Part shown: positions 1-11,858 of the stretch, in pieces
How positions within the stretch are numbered: position 1 is the stretch's first letter
How the letters are laid out: every line of letters starts with the position of its first letter
Assembly (NCBI RefSeq): GCF_019399895.1
Contig: NC_091887.1
Coordinates: 3,286,001 to 3,350,000 of the forward strand
Origin: Cardiocondyla obscurior
Lineage: Eukaryota > Arthropoda > Insecta > Hymenoptera > Formicidae
Length of the DNA stretch: 64,000 nucleotides
Direction of reading: 5' to 3'
The notes under the pieces: model-generated
What the model saw: only the letters and a program-made list of their open reading frames with translations
What the model was told of the DNA's origin: nothing
The model's database searches: none
Made by a program: the position numbers and the translations under genes

Positions 1-3000
1 CGATTGCCTCCTCTTCTTCTCGCAGAATTGATTTATCGACGTTAAACAGATCTTCCGGCGTTACGTAACGTTTTTTTTTTTTAATTATTTGGTCTTTGGC
101 CTTCAAGTTAAAGAGAAAGACGAGGGAAACAACGATTCGAAAATACCTCACAGCTCGTTAAATCCTTAGCGTTTCGCGTCTTCATTTTTTGATAACGCAG
201 GTTATTTAGTATCCGTTTCAATTTCGTTAATGCCCTTCTCCTACGCTCGCTCGTCGGAGCGCGAGAAACGCTTCCTTAATTATTCCACCGCTCATTATCC
301 ACCATTGGATGCGCGGGGAGCGAAGTAAAAGTGAGAAGCCATTGCGCCAGTTGGCTCGCGATACATTTCAAATACATTCGCGGCAAGAAAAAGAAACGTT
401 TATATTCGCCTTTGCCGTTGTCGTTTGTAAGTGCTGTTCATTTTCAAAAGTGATCAGGCTCCAGCGCGAATCGAGTTTCGTCCACAAACGTTACCGTCGC
501 GACTCGTGATTACTCTCTAATTTTGCAAAAGTCATCGGCTGATCATCTTTTACCGTTTAAAATATTTTCAGAAAAGTGCACACACTTGAACAATCAATAC
601 ACTGGCGATTTTTTCGAGTTTCCAGCAGTTAAAAAAAAAGACTCATCCCTCGGACTTAAAGTGCTTTTTCAATTCTACGAAATCGAAGACGATCGGTGTG
701 CGGATCGATCGTTGACTAAACGTCGAAAGACCGTCGGACGAGGCGTTGGAAAGTGGTTGCCGTGCCGCGAGTGGCAATGCAATTGCGTGTGCGCAGATCA
801 TTGACTCCGACCACGCAGCGAGATCCCATGTATCGTGGTAGTGACCACATAAACATTGTGCAACCCCGTGACAATTGAAAATAACCTGGAAGTTTACGGA
901 TTGGAAATCGCAGCGGGCCGATCCTTCGAAGACCAGACTCTTCTCGTTTACTTGGCTCTTCGAAGAGCCACTAATTTTCAGAGTTGACGCAAGATTAATA
1001 AACCCGAACGGATGAGACCTTTTATAACTTTTTCCCGATGCTTCATTCGATTGCAAACTTTCTTTGATAACATGTTCGTGTAACTTTCAAATTCTCGGCG
1101 CTTAATTCACGCAATACCTGCTAGTGCGTTTATTACAGCCGTTTAAAAACGACGTGTACGGCCTTTCGAGATAGCTAACAAATGTCAACTCACCTTTTGC
1201 CACTCAGCGTACATCTTGGCGCGGCGTTAAGTCAACCTCCGTGTGAAAGTATCCGTATCATTTTGCGGCAATCGGTTCTAATCTGAAAAAAAAAAAAAAA
1301 AACAGCTGAATTAATTATTGGCTGCTTGAGCCTCGAAATTCGAAACTGACTCGGACGCGATACCGTTCGAGCTGTCCCTCAGCTTTCAATGTCAGATCTT
1401 ACGCGCTCGCGTCGAAGAACATTACGCCATCGCCACTTGTAACGGAAACATCGCCCCGCGCCGCTATATCCAGTTATCCCTCCCAATCATCCCGCAACTT
1501 CCGGCACAGTTTAAAGAATGCTGCTTATTCTCAGCCCGGAGGTTCTTTATTTCCGACGACGTGCCTGATATCCCCGCGCCGTTTAATTATTACCTATTTT
1601 ATTTAATTTTATTCGGAACAAGTAACTCTGAGGTTGAAGTTACATTATTAAAGACAAAGATTTTACTATCGCGAGCGCAAAGAGTCCTCGTTAAAAATTC
1701 AGATAATCTTTGTAATGTTATTTCGACCCGTGCTCAAAGCGAACGTTGGTTCGGTGCGCGAGCGCGGCACGATATCGATCATAATTACACGTTCGGAAAT
1801 ATGGGAAGTGTCGCAACGAGTATTCAGATCCGCGAGATCGAGATACACCCGACCACGCGCACGTCTCTGTGTCTACGACGTGTACAAGATGCATACCTAT
1901 AAATACCGTGTCTTCCACCGCGCATGACATCATTGTCCTGGTTGCAAATTGCACAAAAATAAGTCTGGGTTTTTTTTTTTTCTTTTTAGTCGCATTAAAA
2001 TCTTTCGACGATTACAGAGCGCAAACCGAACAAAGATCACGAAAGACATGTCACTTTCTCTTTCAATTCCGTCAATTATATTGTCTCGTAGAAATCGACA
2101 TCCACATCTTTACTTCGTTAGCTATTACAATTCCCTTTGTACTAAGAATTATCATTTTTGTTGTTATTATACCATATTTCATATACATTTAATTTATGTT
2201 TAAATAAAATGTTCATTCATTCATTGAATTTCTAAGTTCGAAGAGATGTTGGAAACTCACTATTCAAGTTTACCTCGTTCTCAATTTCATCATTTATGTT
2301 ATTTCTTAATAGAGCGAATCATGCATGTCTTTATTTCACTCTATCGTAATTCCACATATAATTTCCTTGTAACTTTTGCTGCAACAATTTTTTAATTAAT
2401 TTTATCGTTATTGCAAAAATTTCAAAGCAAATAATTTTATAAAATTCAAGTTTATCTTACTTTAAACGTCATTATTTAGGTACAGGGTTTTTTTTAATTT
2501 AATAATTAACGTAATATGCCTTCGTTTAATTATTTTTGCAGCATACTTTTCACCTTTCGTTATTCGCTTTTCTAACTTTTGAAATAGTTGGCTTTAAAAC
2601 TAAATTTTTAGGTTGTAAATTGTTGTTCTCAAGGTTGGAGATGGTAGCCTCGTAAACCTACCGTGCGAGTCGTCGAGCCCTGTGGTTCACGGTGCGGCAT
2701 GTGAGCACGCTTACACGGCGAGTGCGGCGCGGATAAATCTCTACCGCTAAGGCTTCCAGTAAAAGTAGCAAACTACCGGCGTCCTTCTCCGGCGTGTTCA
2801 CCGCGGAATGCATTTCGCAATTTTATGCTAATTTGGTTAGTCACCCTCGATCGACGACGTGCTCGCGAGCTCGCAGCTGCGAGAAGACGCGTGGGTCGGA
2901 TCCGATAGAAACGAGATAGGTGACGAAGACAATGGCAACGACAGGGATTTCGTCTTTCGACACCGACGGCTGTTTATTGTCCGCGACGTCTCTTATCGTC

Positions 3001-3160
3001 GGCCCTTTCGGCGACCTCTGGGCTCGTCGGAAATCGGTAAAACGGCTAACCGGTTTCGCGAAACGATATTCGCGTCGTGCGATATTCATCCTCATCTTTT
3101 AACTATGGGTTTCGCGTGAGGATCGACGCACATCACGAGTGTCATGTGCTAAAACCGCCC

Positions 3161-3196
3161 GTCGTCGCGGCAAATGCCATATCTGCTTCTTCGGTG
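3161..3196 (-). repeat. Orphan MITE terminal repeat fragment
   Basis: Read on the minus strand, this stretch begins CACCGAAGAAGCAGATATGG. It continues with the same bases as the inverted termini of the 226-bp element at 39724-39949, with one extra base in the AAG run. I found no second terminus within several hundred bases, so it is probably a decayed or solo end of the same family. It shows the element is repeated in this genome. Confidence 0.55.
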
Positions 3197-3711
3197 CACA
3201 TTGCTCCACTGCGAGTAAGTAAAGGTAAGATCTCGAGGGACAATAAATCTCTCTTTTTCTCTTTCTCTCTCTCTTTCTTTCTTCCTCTCTTTGCAACGGC
3301 AATTTCGTAGCGAGCGTTAATAGCGGCGAGAGAATAGGAACTTGGCGATGCAAGTTATCCAGGTCAGACAGAGAAAGCAGGAGCCCGGCCGCGCGGTGAT
3401 ACAAGGATCTTATGTAATTCATAAACGCGCCTCTCTCGCGGCTATCGAGAGTCAGAACCGGCAGATTAATCGCGCGAGCGTGCATATAGGCCGGTTGGTT
3501 TCAAAGTCACCGTAGTCTCGCCCGGTCGAACCGCGTGCCGCTGCGCATCAAATCGAGCGTATCTGTCCGACTGAAATTCAGCCAGTGGCCGATAAGAAAG
3601 CCAGCTTTTAGGAAGCACTTTCTCTCTCTCTGAACTTTTATTATTCGCTTCGTATCACTGACAATCGAACTTTCGTGCTACGCCACGGCCGGCGAGCCGT
3701 TATTCGCGTGC

Positions 3712-3738
3712 GCGACCGCGACCGCGACCGCGCCGCGG
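3712..3738. repeat. Short GC-rich tandem repeat (CGCGAC)n
   Basis: About three and a half tandem copies of a hexamer of the type CGCGAC sit in a CpG-rich patch. It is a simple repeat with no evident function. Confidence 0.7.
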
Positions 3739-6218
3739 TTTCTTCGGCGTCAATCATTTCCGCTTGTCCATAAACGCAACATTACGAGTCTTAAAAATTG
3801 GACTCAATGCTCCAGTGAAACTTATGGCATTTCTAACAATTGATTATGCAGAATTTTCTCTAGTATCATTCATCGATGTTAACGTTATTATCGTTTCGCG
3901 GCAGGGAATAAATCGCGAGAAAGTTGCGACAGGAATTAATTTTTTAAATGCACACGATACATAAAATTGGCCGGATTTCACGAGTTATAATCGTCTTCGG
4001 AGCGAATTTTATTTCTAACGTTCATTTATTATGTTTTGTGAGCGAAATTTGCTCTAGCGGAAAAGTAAGATTTAGAGTTGATTCCGCATTGCAGAATCGC
4101 GTGCAATTATTCCATTAAGATTTTAATTAATATCCCCCACTGCTAATTTCGATTCACCGCGTTACGTCACGTCTTTAAATCTAGAGCTTCCTTCCTTTCG
4201 CTCTTTCACATTTTAAGAAACACATTCCTCTAAGTCAGCACGTCTAATTGTAAGCACTGCATGAAATTCCTTTTAAATCTTCCGGCGTTACTAAATGGCA
4301 CGATAACCATTCATAAGAGTCGCTGTCTAAAGGAAAAATGTATGCATATAAAATTAATTTAACGTGCAGGTCGTTTTACAACGTCTTAACCGCATTAATT
4401 CGGTGATAGTTTCCGCTTTCGTGTATCTCTATGGAATAGAAAACCTCAAAAGTGCCTGTATTCTCTTCAATTTTCCGCGACACGAGACGTCATTATCCGC
4501 GCGGAGAACGTCGTCTTTCGCGAATGCATTGTCCTTGAATATACTTTCGCCTAATCGTGCGTCGGCCGGAATGTCGCGCACCGTGGTGCGCCATTTTAAA
4601 GTCGACCGGGTGAACTCTGTTCCGACATTTGCGGGGACGACGTCGTCGCGGGGTACGAGCACTTCTAATCTAAGACGACTTGTTCGAGTTCCATCTCGCG
4701 ATCGATTCATATTTGCTCTCTTATTAACGTAACTGTTTCTCGTTCATTCCATTTATTCTCATTAAGCTGCTCACACGATTATTACGGTCAACAACTGAAC
4801 GCGAGCAACAAAAGTTGCACGGGACTCGGGCTAAACTTCTTCCCGGTGAGCCGATGCATAAGAACTGACCGCTAACCTTCGCTCGTTCCCCAGGTACAGA
4901 ACAGGTACTTATACCGACAGGAATTAAACATTTTTCTTTTTATTTTTTTTACACACAGCGATCAAACGTACCTGAACTCTAGAGTTCTTTTTTCTTTAGA
5001 ATTTAACAAGCAATTCGACAACATACCTGGGTGACAGGTACATTCAGAAGATAAATCTTGCGCCGACGACTATTCTACCCTATCTTTCTAGCACATGGAT
5101 AAGCCTTTTACTTTTCTTACAATCGACGAGTGGAGATAAAAGGTGTATCTGGAAGTTTGTTCATAAAAATAAGAATTAGAAAGCAAAAGATTTTCACAGA
5201 AGTATAATTACTTGTGTTATTTTTGATTGATAGACATACCGCTGGTTTTGCGATTAGTTTAATTTATATCATAAAGAAAAAAAAAAAACGTGTCACATAT
5301 TTTATTATTTAATATGATCGCTGCATAATTTATTGTCGTCTTCTCTCTTTGAGTATTTTTTTCTTTTTTTTTTTTTTTTAATCTTATGACTGACACGAAA
5401 CATTTTTTAATAATATTATTTTTAATAATATATTTATACTTAGTATATTTAATTAAATACTACTTTTGCAATAACTATAATATACTCTAATTTGCGAATT
5501 TTTTTCAACATATTATCGCTGCTGCACAATTTTACTAAGTATAAAAGCAAAGTTAATTTTAAGACAAATAAATTTCGCGTCATTATAACAAATACATCGA
5601 TTACGAACGCAACAACGCGCCGGACTTACGTGCAGAACGCGTCCGTGAGACGACATAGCCACGACAAGCATCGATGTCTCCGACGCGGCGTCGTCTCCGA
5701 CATCGGTTGTGCGGGGAAATCGAACCCGCGACATACGCCGACCCGGAGCTACTTTCTCAGAACCGCTTCCCGATCGAGAACTCACCTCTGTGACGTGTCG
5801 CCGTGCTCTTTGACAGGGTCGCAGTCGCGAAAACCAGTTGGCAAGTTGGCACTCTTGGTCGGAGAAGGAGAGATGAGATTTTTGAACTGAAACTCCACGA
5901 GGTTACACGCGCGTTCCCGGGAGGAATACGGGAGATCGCAGCGGCACGTTATTTCGCGGCGAATGCACCAACGCGAAAGAGACTATGACCGAATCGCGGG
6001 TCAGTCCCGCCGTCGCGATCTATTCAAAAACTTTTTTGTTCCTATCCGAGCGTCGCGGACGATCGAGCAACGACTGGCTTCCACGACGTGATTCCGGATC
6101 GTGGTATGTGGCTCGACCTCGCCTAAGAGGATGGTAGTTTGCATCGCCACCATGAGGAGCCACCATACGCGGTGTTTGTACCGTTACGCACGCGGTGGTA
6201 GGTTAAGTTAGGTTACAG

Positions 6219-6344
6219 ATGGATTCAGAGACGAGAGAAACTGAGGAGCGGTCGGTTTACCTGTCCGCGTCCGGTATGGCCATGGCTGGGTATGACGATA
6301 CGGTCCCCGGTGCCAACGACTTCGAGATTCGAAACGCCCTGTAG
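6219..6344 (+). other. Candidate 41-codon small ORF or first exon
   Basis: An ATG-to-TAG frame of 41 residues (starts MDSETRETEE, ends FEIRNAL) lies directly after an acceptor-like TTACAG and a TTAGGTTA motif in a CpG-rich patch. On the opposite strand the same DNA offers a strong start context, CAGCCATGG, at 6283. That minus-strand frame runs 23 bases to a good donor (GTAAAC) at 6260, giving M-A-I-P-D-A-D plus a split codon. Either could be a first coding exon or chance. I recognise no family. Confidence 0.2.
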
Positions 6345-7150
6345 ATCACCGACGGGACAGTAACGTATCACCTACCTTGAAATCTCACGTCTTACTTCCA
6401 TCCTCGATTAACTAAAAATTACAAGCAAAGAATGAAGAAAAGCGTACGTTTTAAACTTTCGATTTTCTTTACTATATATTTTTACGTACCGCTGTTCGTT
6501 ATATTCTCTTTCAGAAATGCGATCTAGCGCCGGTCATTAAAATTCGTCATAGAGGTCATCTAATCCAGGAGTCACTGTCCTCCCCAAAGCTTATTCGAGG
6601 AAGACGGAATTCTTTCTAAAAAGATCTCTGGAATTTCGGCTTCACTTTCGTGGTAACTGTGTCTTGATCACTTATCAACGAAACTGATGGAATCCTTAAC
6701 AAATGGAACAACCGAACAAAGAGAAATTTGATAATAATCTTTTGGAAAGTACCAAGAGATTAAATAATGTTAACTCGTAGGTAATACATCATAATTTAAT
6801 TATAAGGCACATAACAACGTCAAGTTAAAGAGAAAAATTGGGTTAAATTATAATTAAATTATAATTAATGATGCAAAGTAACGCAATATATTTTATTTCA
6901 ACTTTCGCAGATATTGCCGCGAGTTATTTCTAACAGTGAAAAGTATGCTAGCTGGCATCAATAGAAAAATAAACCAAAATGGCTTATATCATAAGCGATA
7001 CTTTGGCTTCGGAAATCCCGCTACGTTAACGGGTTGAAACGGAATTGTTGTTTTTTTGTTGTTGTTTCTTTGCAGGTTTTCACTTTATTTCATCACCACG
7101 CCTAAGCTACAACTGCCTATTCTCGATTTAACTAACTTCTATTCCAACGT

Positions 7151-7266
7151 ATGCAACGAGCAAGTAACGACGCCGTTATTTTGCAGCATGTCATTTTTGA
7201 TCATGTGGCGAGCAAGTTGAGCCAAGTCCACTTTACCGCGGACGTGATGGGAATGGGAGAAATAGG
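7151..7266 (+). other. Candidate orphan exon
   Basis: An ATG frame of 38 codons plus two bases (including QHVIFDHVASKLSQVHF) is followed by a good donor, G|GTAATG, at 7267. Its residue composition looks protein-like rather than low-complexity. I could not find a partner exon or a family, so this is only a candidate. Confidence 0.15.
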
Positions 7267-8121
7267 TAATGGGACATACGTTCCACTAATTTTATTACCA
7301 CAATCACAAAAGACGACATTATTTTTATACATTTATTTAGACTATTTAGAGCGTCACGTTTTAATTACTGTTAAAAGTTTTCATTTTATGAAAGATTTTT
7401 AATAACTTACTCAAATTGTAACAATAAGTTAGAGAAGATGTAATTAGAAATTTTAGAAGTTTTAAAAGTAAGATGGAAGAAAACTACAATTACGCTGTCA
7501 TAATGACAAAACACAATGTTGACGAAATTAATTGTCTATCTGTTTTTAGTTTCTAAAAGATATTGAACAAATTTTCAATAAATGATCAGGCTTTAATTGT
7601 CAATTAGCAGCCTCAAAATTTAATTTAATTGGCCACCACCAATCGATCTCTTAAACTCCTGCTCGCCGCTTAGTAATGCGATTGCATGCACCGTAATATC
7701 GCTGGTATGCAAGCAATGCACCGTAGGTTTCCATTCACCGTTCTTTCGATTTCACGAACGAAGGATACGCGATAGCCTTCGGCAATTGGAGGAATTCCTT
7801 AATGATTGTGATCGGCGATGCGTTTTCATTTTTGATTAAAAAAAAAAAAAAAAAAGTTTAATTCGACTTTATTTTTATTTATTTTTATTAAAGAATTAAA
7901 TACATACGTGTAATTTTTTTTGTTTAAACATTAACAATTGTCAGCACGTCTACATTAATATTGTTTAATTTTATGTTACCGCACCGGCAGAATTGTACAA
8001 CTCCGCTGAAGCTTATGCAGATTGGTAAGTTGCATAATTTTTTTTTTGTAGTTTGTAATCGGGTCTTTTGAACCGATAACATGTCGACTATACTTTTGAA
8101 AAATAGCGCATTGAAAAATGG

Positions 8122-8130
8122 GCGCATGCG
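8122..8130. promoter_or_regulatory. NRF1/Ewg-like site upstream of gdl
   Basis: GCGCATGCG matches the core of the palindromic NRF1 (fly Ewg) consensus and lies about 390 bases upstream of the DGCR6 start codon. NRF1 sites are common in promoters of broadly expressed genes; a role here is inferred from position only. Confidence 0.3.
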
Positions 8131-8516
8131 TACCCGCTCGAATAGCAAGGTTATGTTGCGATCGTCGTAACATAGTTCTAACCTCAATGTTTGTCAATTA
8201 AAAACAATTTTAAGGATTGGTATCTGAATTTGCGAAGCAGAACGACTTATTTTTGCCATTTGTTTGCATTCTTTCGTTTTGAGTAAAAACGTATTAAACT
8301 AGTACAATGGCATTGATGCTAAAGGTGAGGCACTTAAACTGAGTAATTATCAAAACAATTTATTACATTATAAATATAATAAAATTAAATATAAAAATAA
8401 TATAATAAAAAATGCCATGTTTTGGATATAATAAGAAATAAATGTTACAATTGTAGTGACAGAGAACGTAAACGTATTTTGTGTAAAACGTGGATGTTTT
8501 TCTTTTTGCGAGAAAA

Positions 8517-9035
8517 ATGGACATTGCCAATCCTACTCCTCAGGATCTACAGGCAAAGCTTTACTTTTTGGTAGAACAGCTACAGCATATGGCTGGAGAA
8601 TTACCACCTAAGTATCAGATGCGACTGCCGTATGAATTATTGTCCGGGTTGGCAAATTCATTGCTAAACGACACTATCTTTGAGATAGTAAAAGGCTTGA
8701 TGGAGATACAGCATGTTACAGAGAAGCATCTCTTTCAACAAAGACTTCAGCTTTTGAATCAGCAAACAATTGAATGCCAAGCATTGGTAGGAAAAACAGA
8801 GGAGGAGAAAATTCTATTAAAAGTACCATTGCATAAGAAGCATAAGGAGGATCTGAAAGAAATGGATATGAAATTGGTCATGCAGTTAGATCAAAAAGTA
8901 ACCGACCAGCAGAGCATATTGGAAAAGGCTGGAGTGCCTGGATTCTATGTAACAAACAATCCAACAGAAATTCAGGTACAGATGAGACTATGTGACTTTA
9001 TAATTAGGCTTAGCAAAATGGATTTACCAACATAA
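8517..9035 (+). CDS. gdl: DGCR6 family protein (gonadal)
   Basis: This is a 172-residue protein of the DGCR6 family, called gonadal (gdl) in Drosophila. The family has no firmly established biochemical activity. The sequence shows the family hallmarks: an N-terminal LYFLVEQLQ segment, PPKYQMRLPYELLSGLA (about residues 33-49), then a long charged, mostly helical region likely to form a coiled coil (about 75-145), and a short hydrophobic C-terminus. The coding region is one uninterrupted exon. The frame extends upstream to a GTG at 8490, but the first ATG is at 8517 in a good context (GAAAAATGG), so I start there. A possible 5' exon with a donor at 8322 and an acceptor just before the ATG would be untranslated or carry a short upstream ORF in another frame. 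The gene converges on Lon. Confidence 0.9.
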   Translation: MDIANPTPQDLQAKLYFLVEQLQHMAGELPPKYQMRLPYELLSGLANSLLNDTIFEIVKGLMEIQHVTEKHLFQQRLQLLNQQTIECQALVGKTEEEKILLKVPLHKKHKEDLKEMDMKLVMQLDQKVTDQQSILEKAGVPGFYVTNNPTEIQVQMRLCDFIIRLSKMDLPT

Positions 9036-9781
9036 TGTAAACATAATTTATATAGTTTTTATTTATTCAGTCACAAATATGAATATCATAAATGATTTAT
9101 AAGAACCAATTACATGTGTAATAATTTTTTTATTATATAGTATGTGTTTGTTATTGTATATATTTTTCTACTAAAAAAAAAGCTGTGTTAGATTGAATTA
9201 AATTCATTATTGCCGTTCTTCTGCGATGCAGATTACAGCTTCTTTTGTTTAGTTTACTTCACGCCTTGAGTGTCATTTTAATTTTTATTATTTTGTTTAT
9301 TTTGAACTTCTCGACCACTAAGTAATGTGGGCGCATGATTAAATTACCGTTTTTGTTTAATTTTAATTGATTGAAAATTATTTATTTGGTGGTAAGTGTG
9401 ATCAAATCGCAAGGATTTATATCATAAAAATTTATATTAATTGAGATTTTCTTTTATACAATGTTATACCATATATATTGTTCTATTAAAATGTATTGTA
9501 AAACTTAAGTCAACTAATTAAAAAATAAAATTTTTCTTTATTAACATTAGTAACAAAAAGTGAATAGTTTCACCCTAAGTATATAATTTTCTCTTATTTT
9601 TTATAATTATATGTACATACATATCGTTTATAAAGTAATTGTATCTCCAGAATAAATTCTCAATCTTTTCTTAATTATATTTGCATCACTTACAAATAGA
9701 AAACTTTCAAAATAAATATAAATCAAGCAATTAATTTTAAGATTTGAATAACTAAAATGTGAAAAAAAAGTGTATATTATT
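9036..9781. other. Convergent 3' flank of gdl and Lon
   Basis: AT-rich 3' region shared by two converging genes. An AATAAA lies at 9524-9529 on the plus strand, and AATAAA also reads on the minus strand near 9536-9541, about 240 bases past the Lon stop. No open frame here is convincing. Confidence 0.6.
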
Positions 9782-11791
9782 TTATCCAAATGTTGGTTGC
9801 GCAGACGAAATATGATCAGTGATTGGTTTACTGGATCGTAGAGCATCAATCTCATCTGTTTTTGCAAAACATATACGATAAACATCATCAAATGTTGAAG
9901 CAAAATGCACTTCTAAACCATCTGTGATATATTTAGGTAGATCGTTGAAATCTTTCTTGTTTTCATCGGGTAGAATTATGCACTTAACTTCAACTCGTTT
10001 TGCCTAAAAATACAAATGCGATTTATTAGCATTATGCACTATTAATATATTAAACGTTATATCATGTAATAAAAATTAAAAAAATACTTGAGTGCTAATT
10101 CGAAATTGTATTAATATATTAAAGTTAATACAAAATTATGTTTCTACTTACTGCAATAACTTTCTCTTTGATACCACCAACAGGAAGTACTTTACCCATT
10201 AGACTCAATTCGCCTGTCATCGCTACATTCTGTCTGATAGCTTGATTTTTAGCTAAGGACAACAATGCAGTAGCAATCGTCACACCTGCGCTAGGACCGT
10301 CCTTCGGGGTCGCTCCTTCAGGTACATGTATATGCAGATGGGAATCGTACAGAAATGTATTTTGTGGATCCTCCTGTTTAAGATAATTTCTAGCTACGGT
10401 CATTGCAATGTGTATGGACTCCTTCATGACATCGCCCAAGTGACCAGTGACTTCGAAAGTACCCTCAGTCTTTTTACCGCCTGCTGGTTTTCTGACGGTA
10501 CTTTCGATAAACAGTGTAGACCCGCCCATGGCAGTCCACGCAAGTCCCATCACAACGCCGGGAGGCGTAATGTCGTACATTCTGTCGTGTGTGAATACAG
10601 GCTTGCCTACAAATTCCTGCAAATTGTCCATAGTGACGTCGACTTTGTCGGCCTCTTTTTTAACAACTTTGAATGCCACTTTCCTGTGCACCTTCTCTAT
10701 ATGTTTCTGCAAACTTCTCACCCCAGACTCTCGGCAGTAAGATTTTATTAATGTTGTAAGCGCATTATCTTGTATGTTAATTTGTTCTTTGCTAAGACCA
10801 GACTCGGTTCTAGCTTGTGGAACTAAGTATTGCTTCGCAATAGCAAGTTTTTCCTCGGCGACGTAACCGGACATATCTATCATTTCCATACGATCTCTCA
10901 GAGGCTCTGGAATAGTATCTATTACATTTGCTGTGCAAATAAATAAAACTTTCGATAAATCTACTGGAACATCTAAATAGTGATCCAGAAAGTTTGCATT
11001 TTGTTCTGGATCTAACATTTCGAGAAGAGCAGATGCTGGATCTCCTTGGTGTCCCCTAAAATATTATAAATAATGTTTCCGACAAAAATTTAAAAAAGTT
11101 AAAATTAAATAAATAATTTTTTATCTTTCAGACATTCTTCAGATATTTCTTTACGTATTTCGTAGACATTTTCTATTTTACTGTAAATTAAGTTTTCATA
11201 TTCAAAGTTGTGGTTTACATATACGTATAATACAATATTTATAAAAATTACATACTTGCCAATTTTGTCGACTTCATCTATCAGAATCAACGGATTCTCA
11301 GTTTTGGTTTTTTTCAAACACTGAATGACTTTGCCTGGCATAGCTCCCACATACGTTCTCCTGTGTCCTTTAATCTCTGCCACATCCGTCATCCCGCCAA
11401 CACTAAATCTAAAATATTCTCTGTTTAAAGCACGAGAGATCGATTTAGCTATTGAGGTTTTGCCGACTCCAGGAGGTCCATAGAAACACAATATTTTTCC
11501 TTGTGTACTGCCTTTTAGTTGACTAACAGCAATAAATTCTGCAATTAAAAGCATAATATACAATAAAAGTCATTATTATATTTAAATTGATATAGATATA
11601 TATATAAAAATGTATATTTGTATACCAAGTATTCTTTTCTTTATGTCATCCATTCCATAATGATCTTCATCTAAAATTTTGACAGCATCTTGAAGATTTA
11701 AATTCTCTGCACTTGTCACACCCCATGGCATAGACGTAAGCCAATCAAGATAATTTCTCGTAACACTAAGAAATACAAAATTTATATTATG

Positions 11792-11858
<67 letters not shown>

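Larger units (their letters stand above)
1..8320. other. Gene-poor region, no convincing gene
   Basis: Open frames here (for example 643-1056 on the minus strand, 3099-3485 minus, 5492-5890 plus) show no family similarity I recognise and no consistent chain of splice sites, so I treat them as chance. GC-rich, CpG-containing patches at about 2640-3600 and 5600-6350 look like promoter or CpG-rich intergenic DNA and alternate with AT-rich stretches. The region could be an intron or flank of a gene whose exons lie outside the window. Weak exon candidates and one transposon-end fragment are listed separately. Confidence 0.6.

Noticed and set aside
643..1056. 137-codon minus-strand ORF
   Set aside because: No recognisable family, no supporting splice structure, and open frames of this size occur by chance in CpG-rich stretches here.
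5701..5740. tRNA-like T-arm (GGGTTCGA on the minus strand)
   Set aside because: The stem does not pair properly with a 7-base loop, and there is no acceptor stem, D-arm or anticodon arm at the right spacing.
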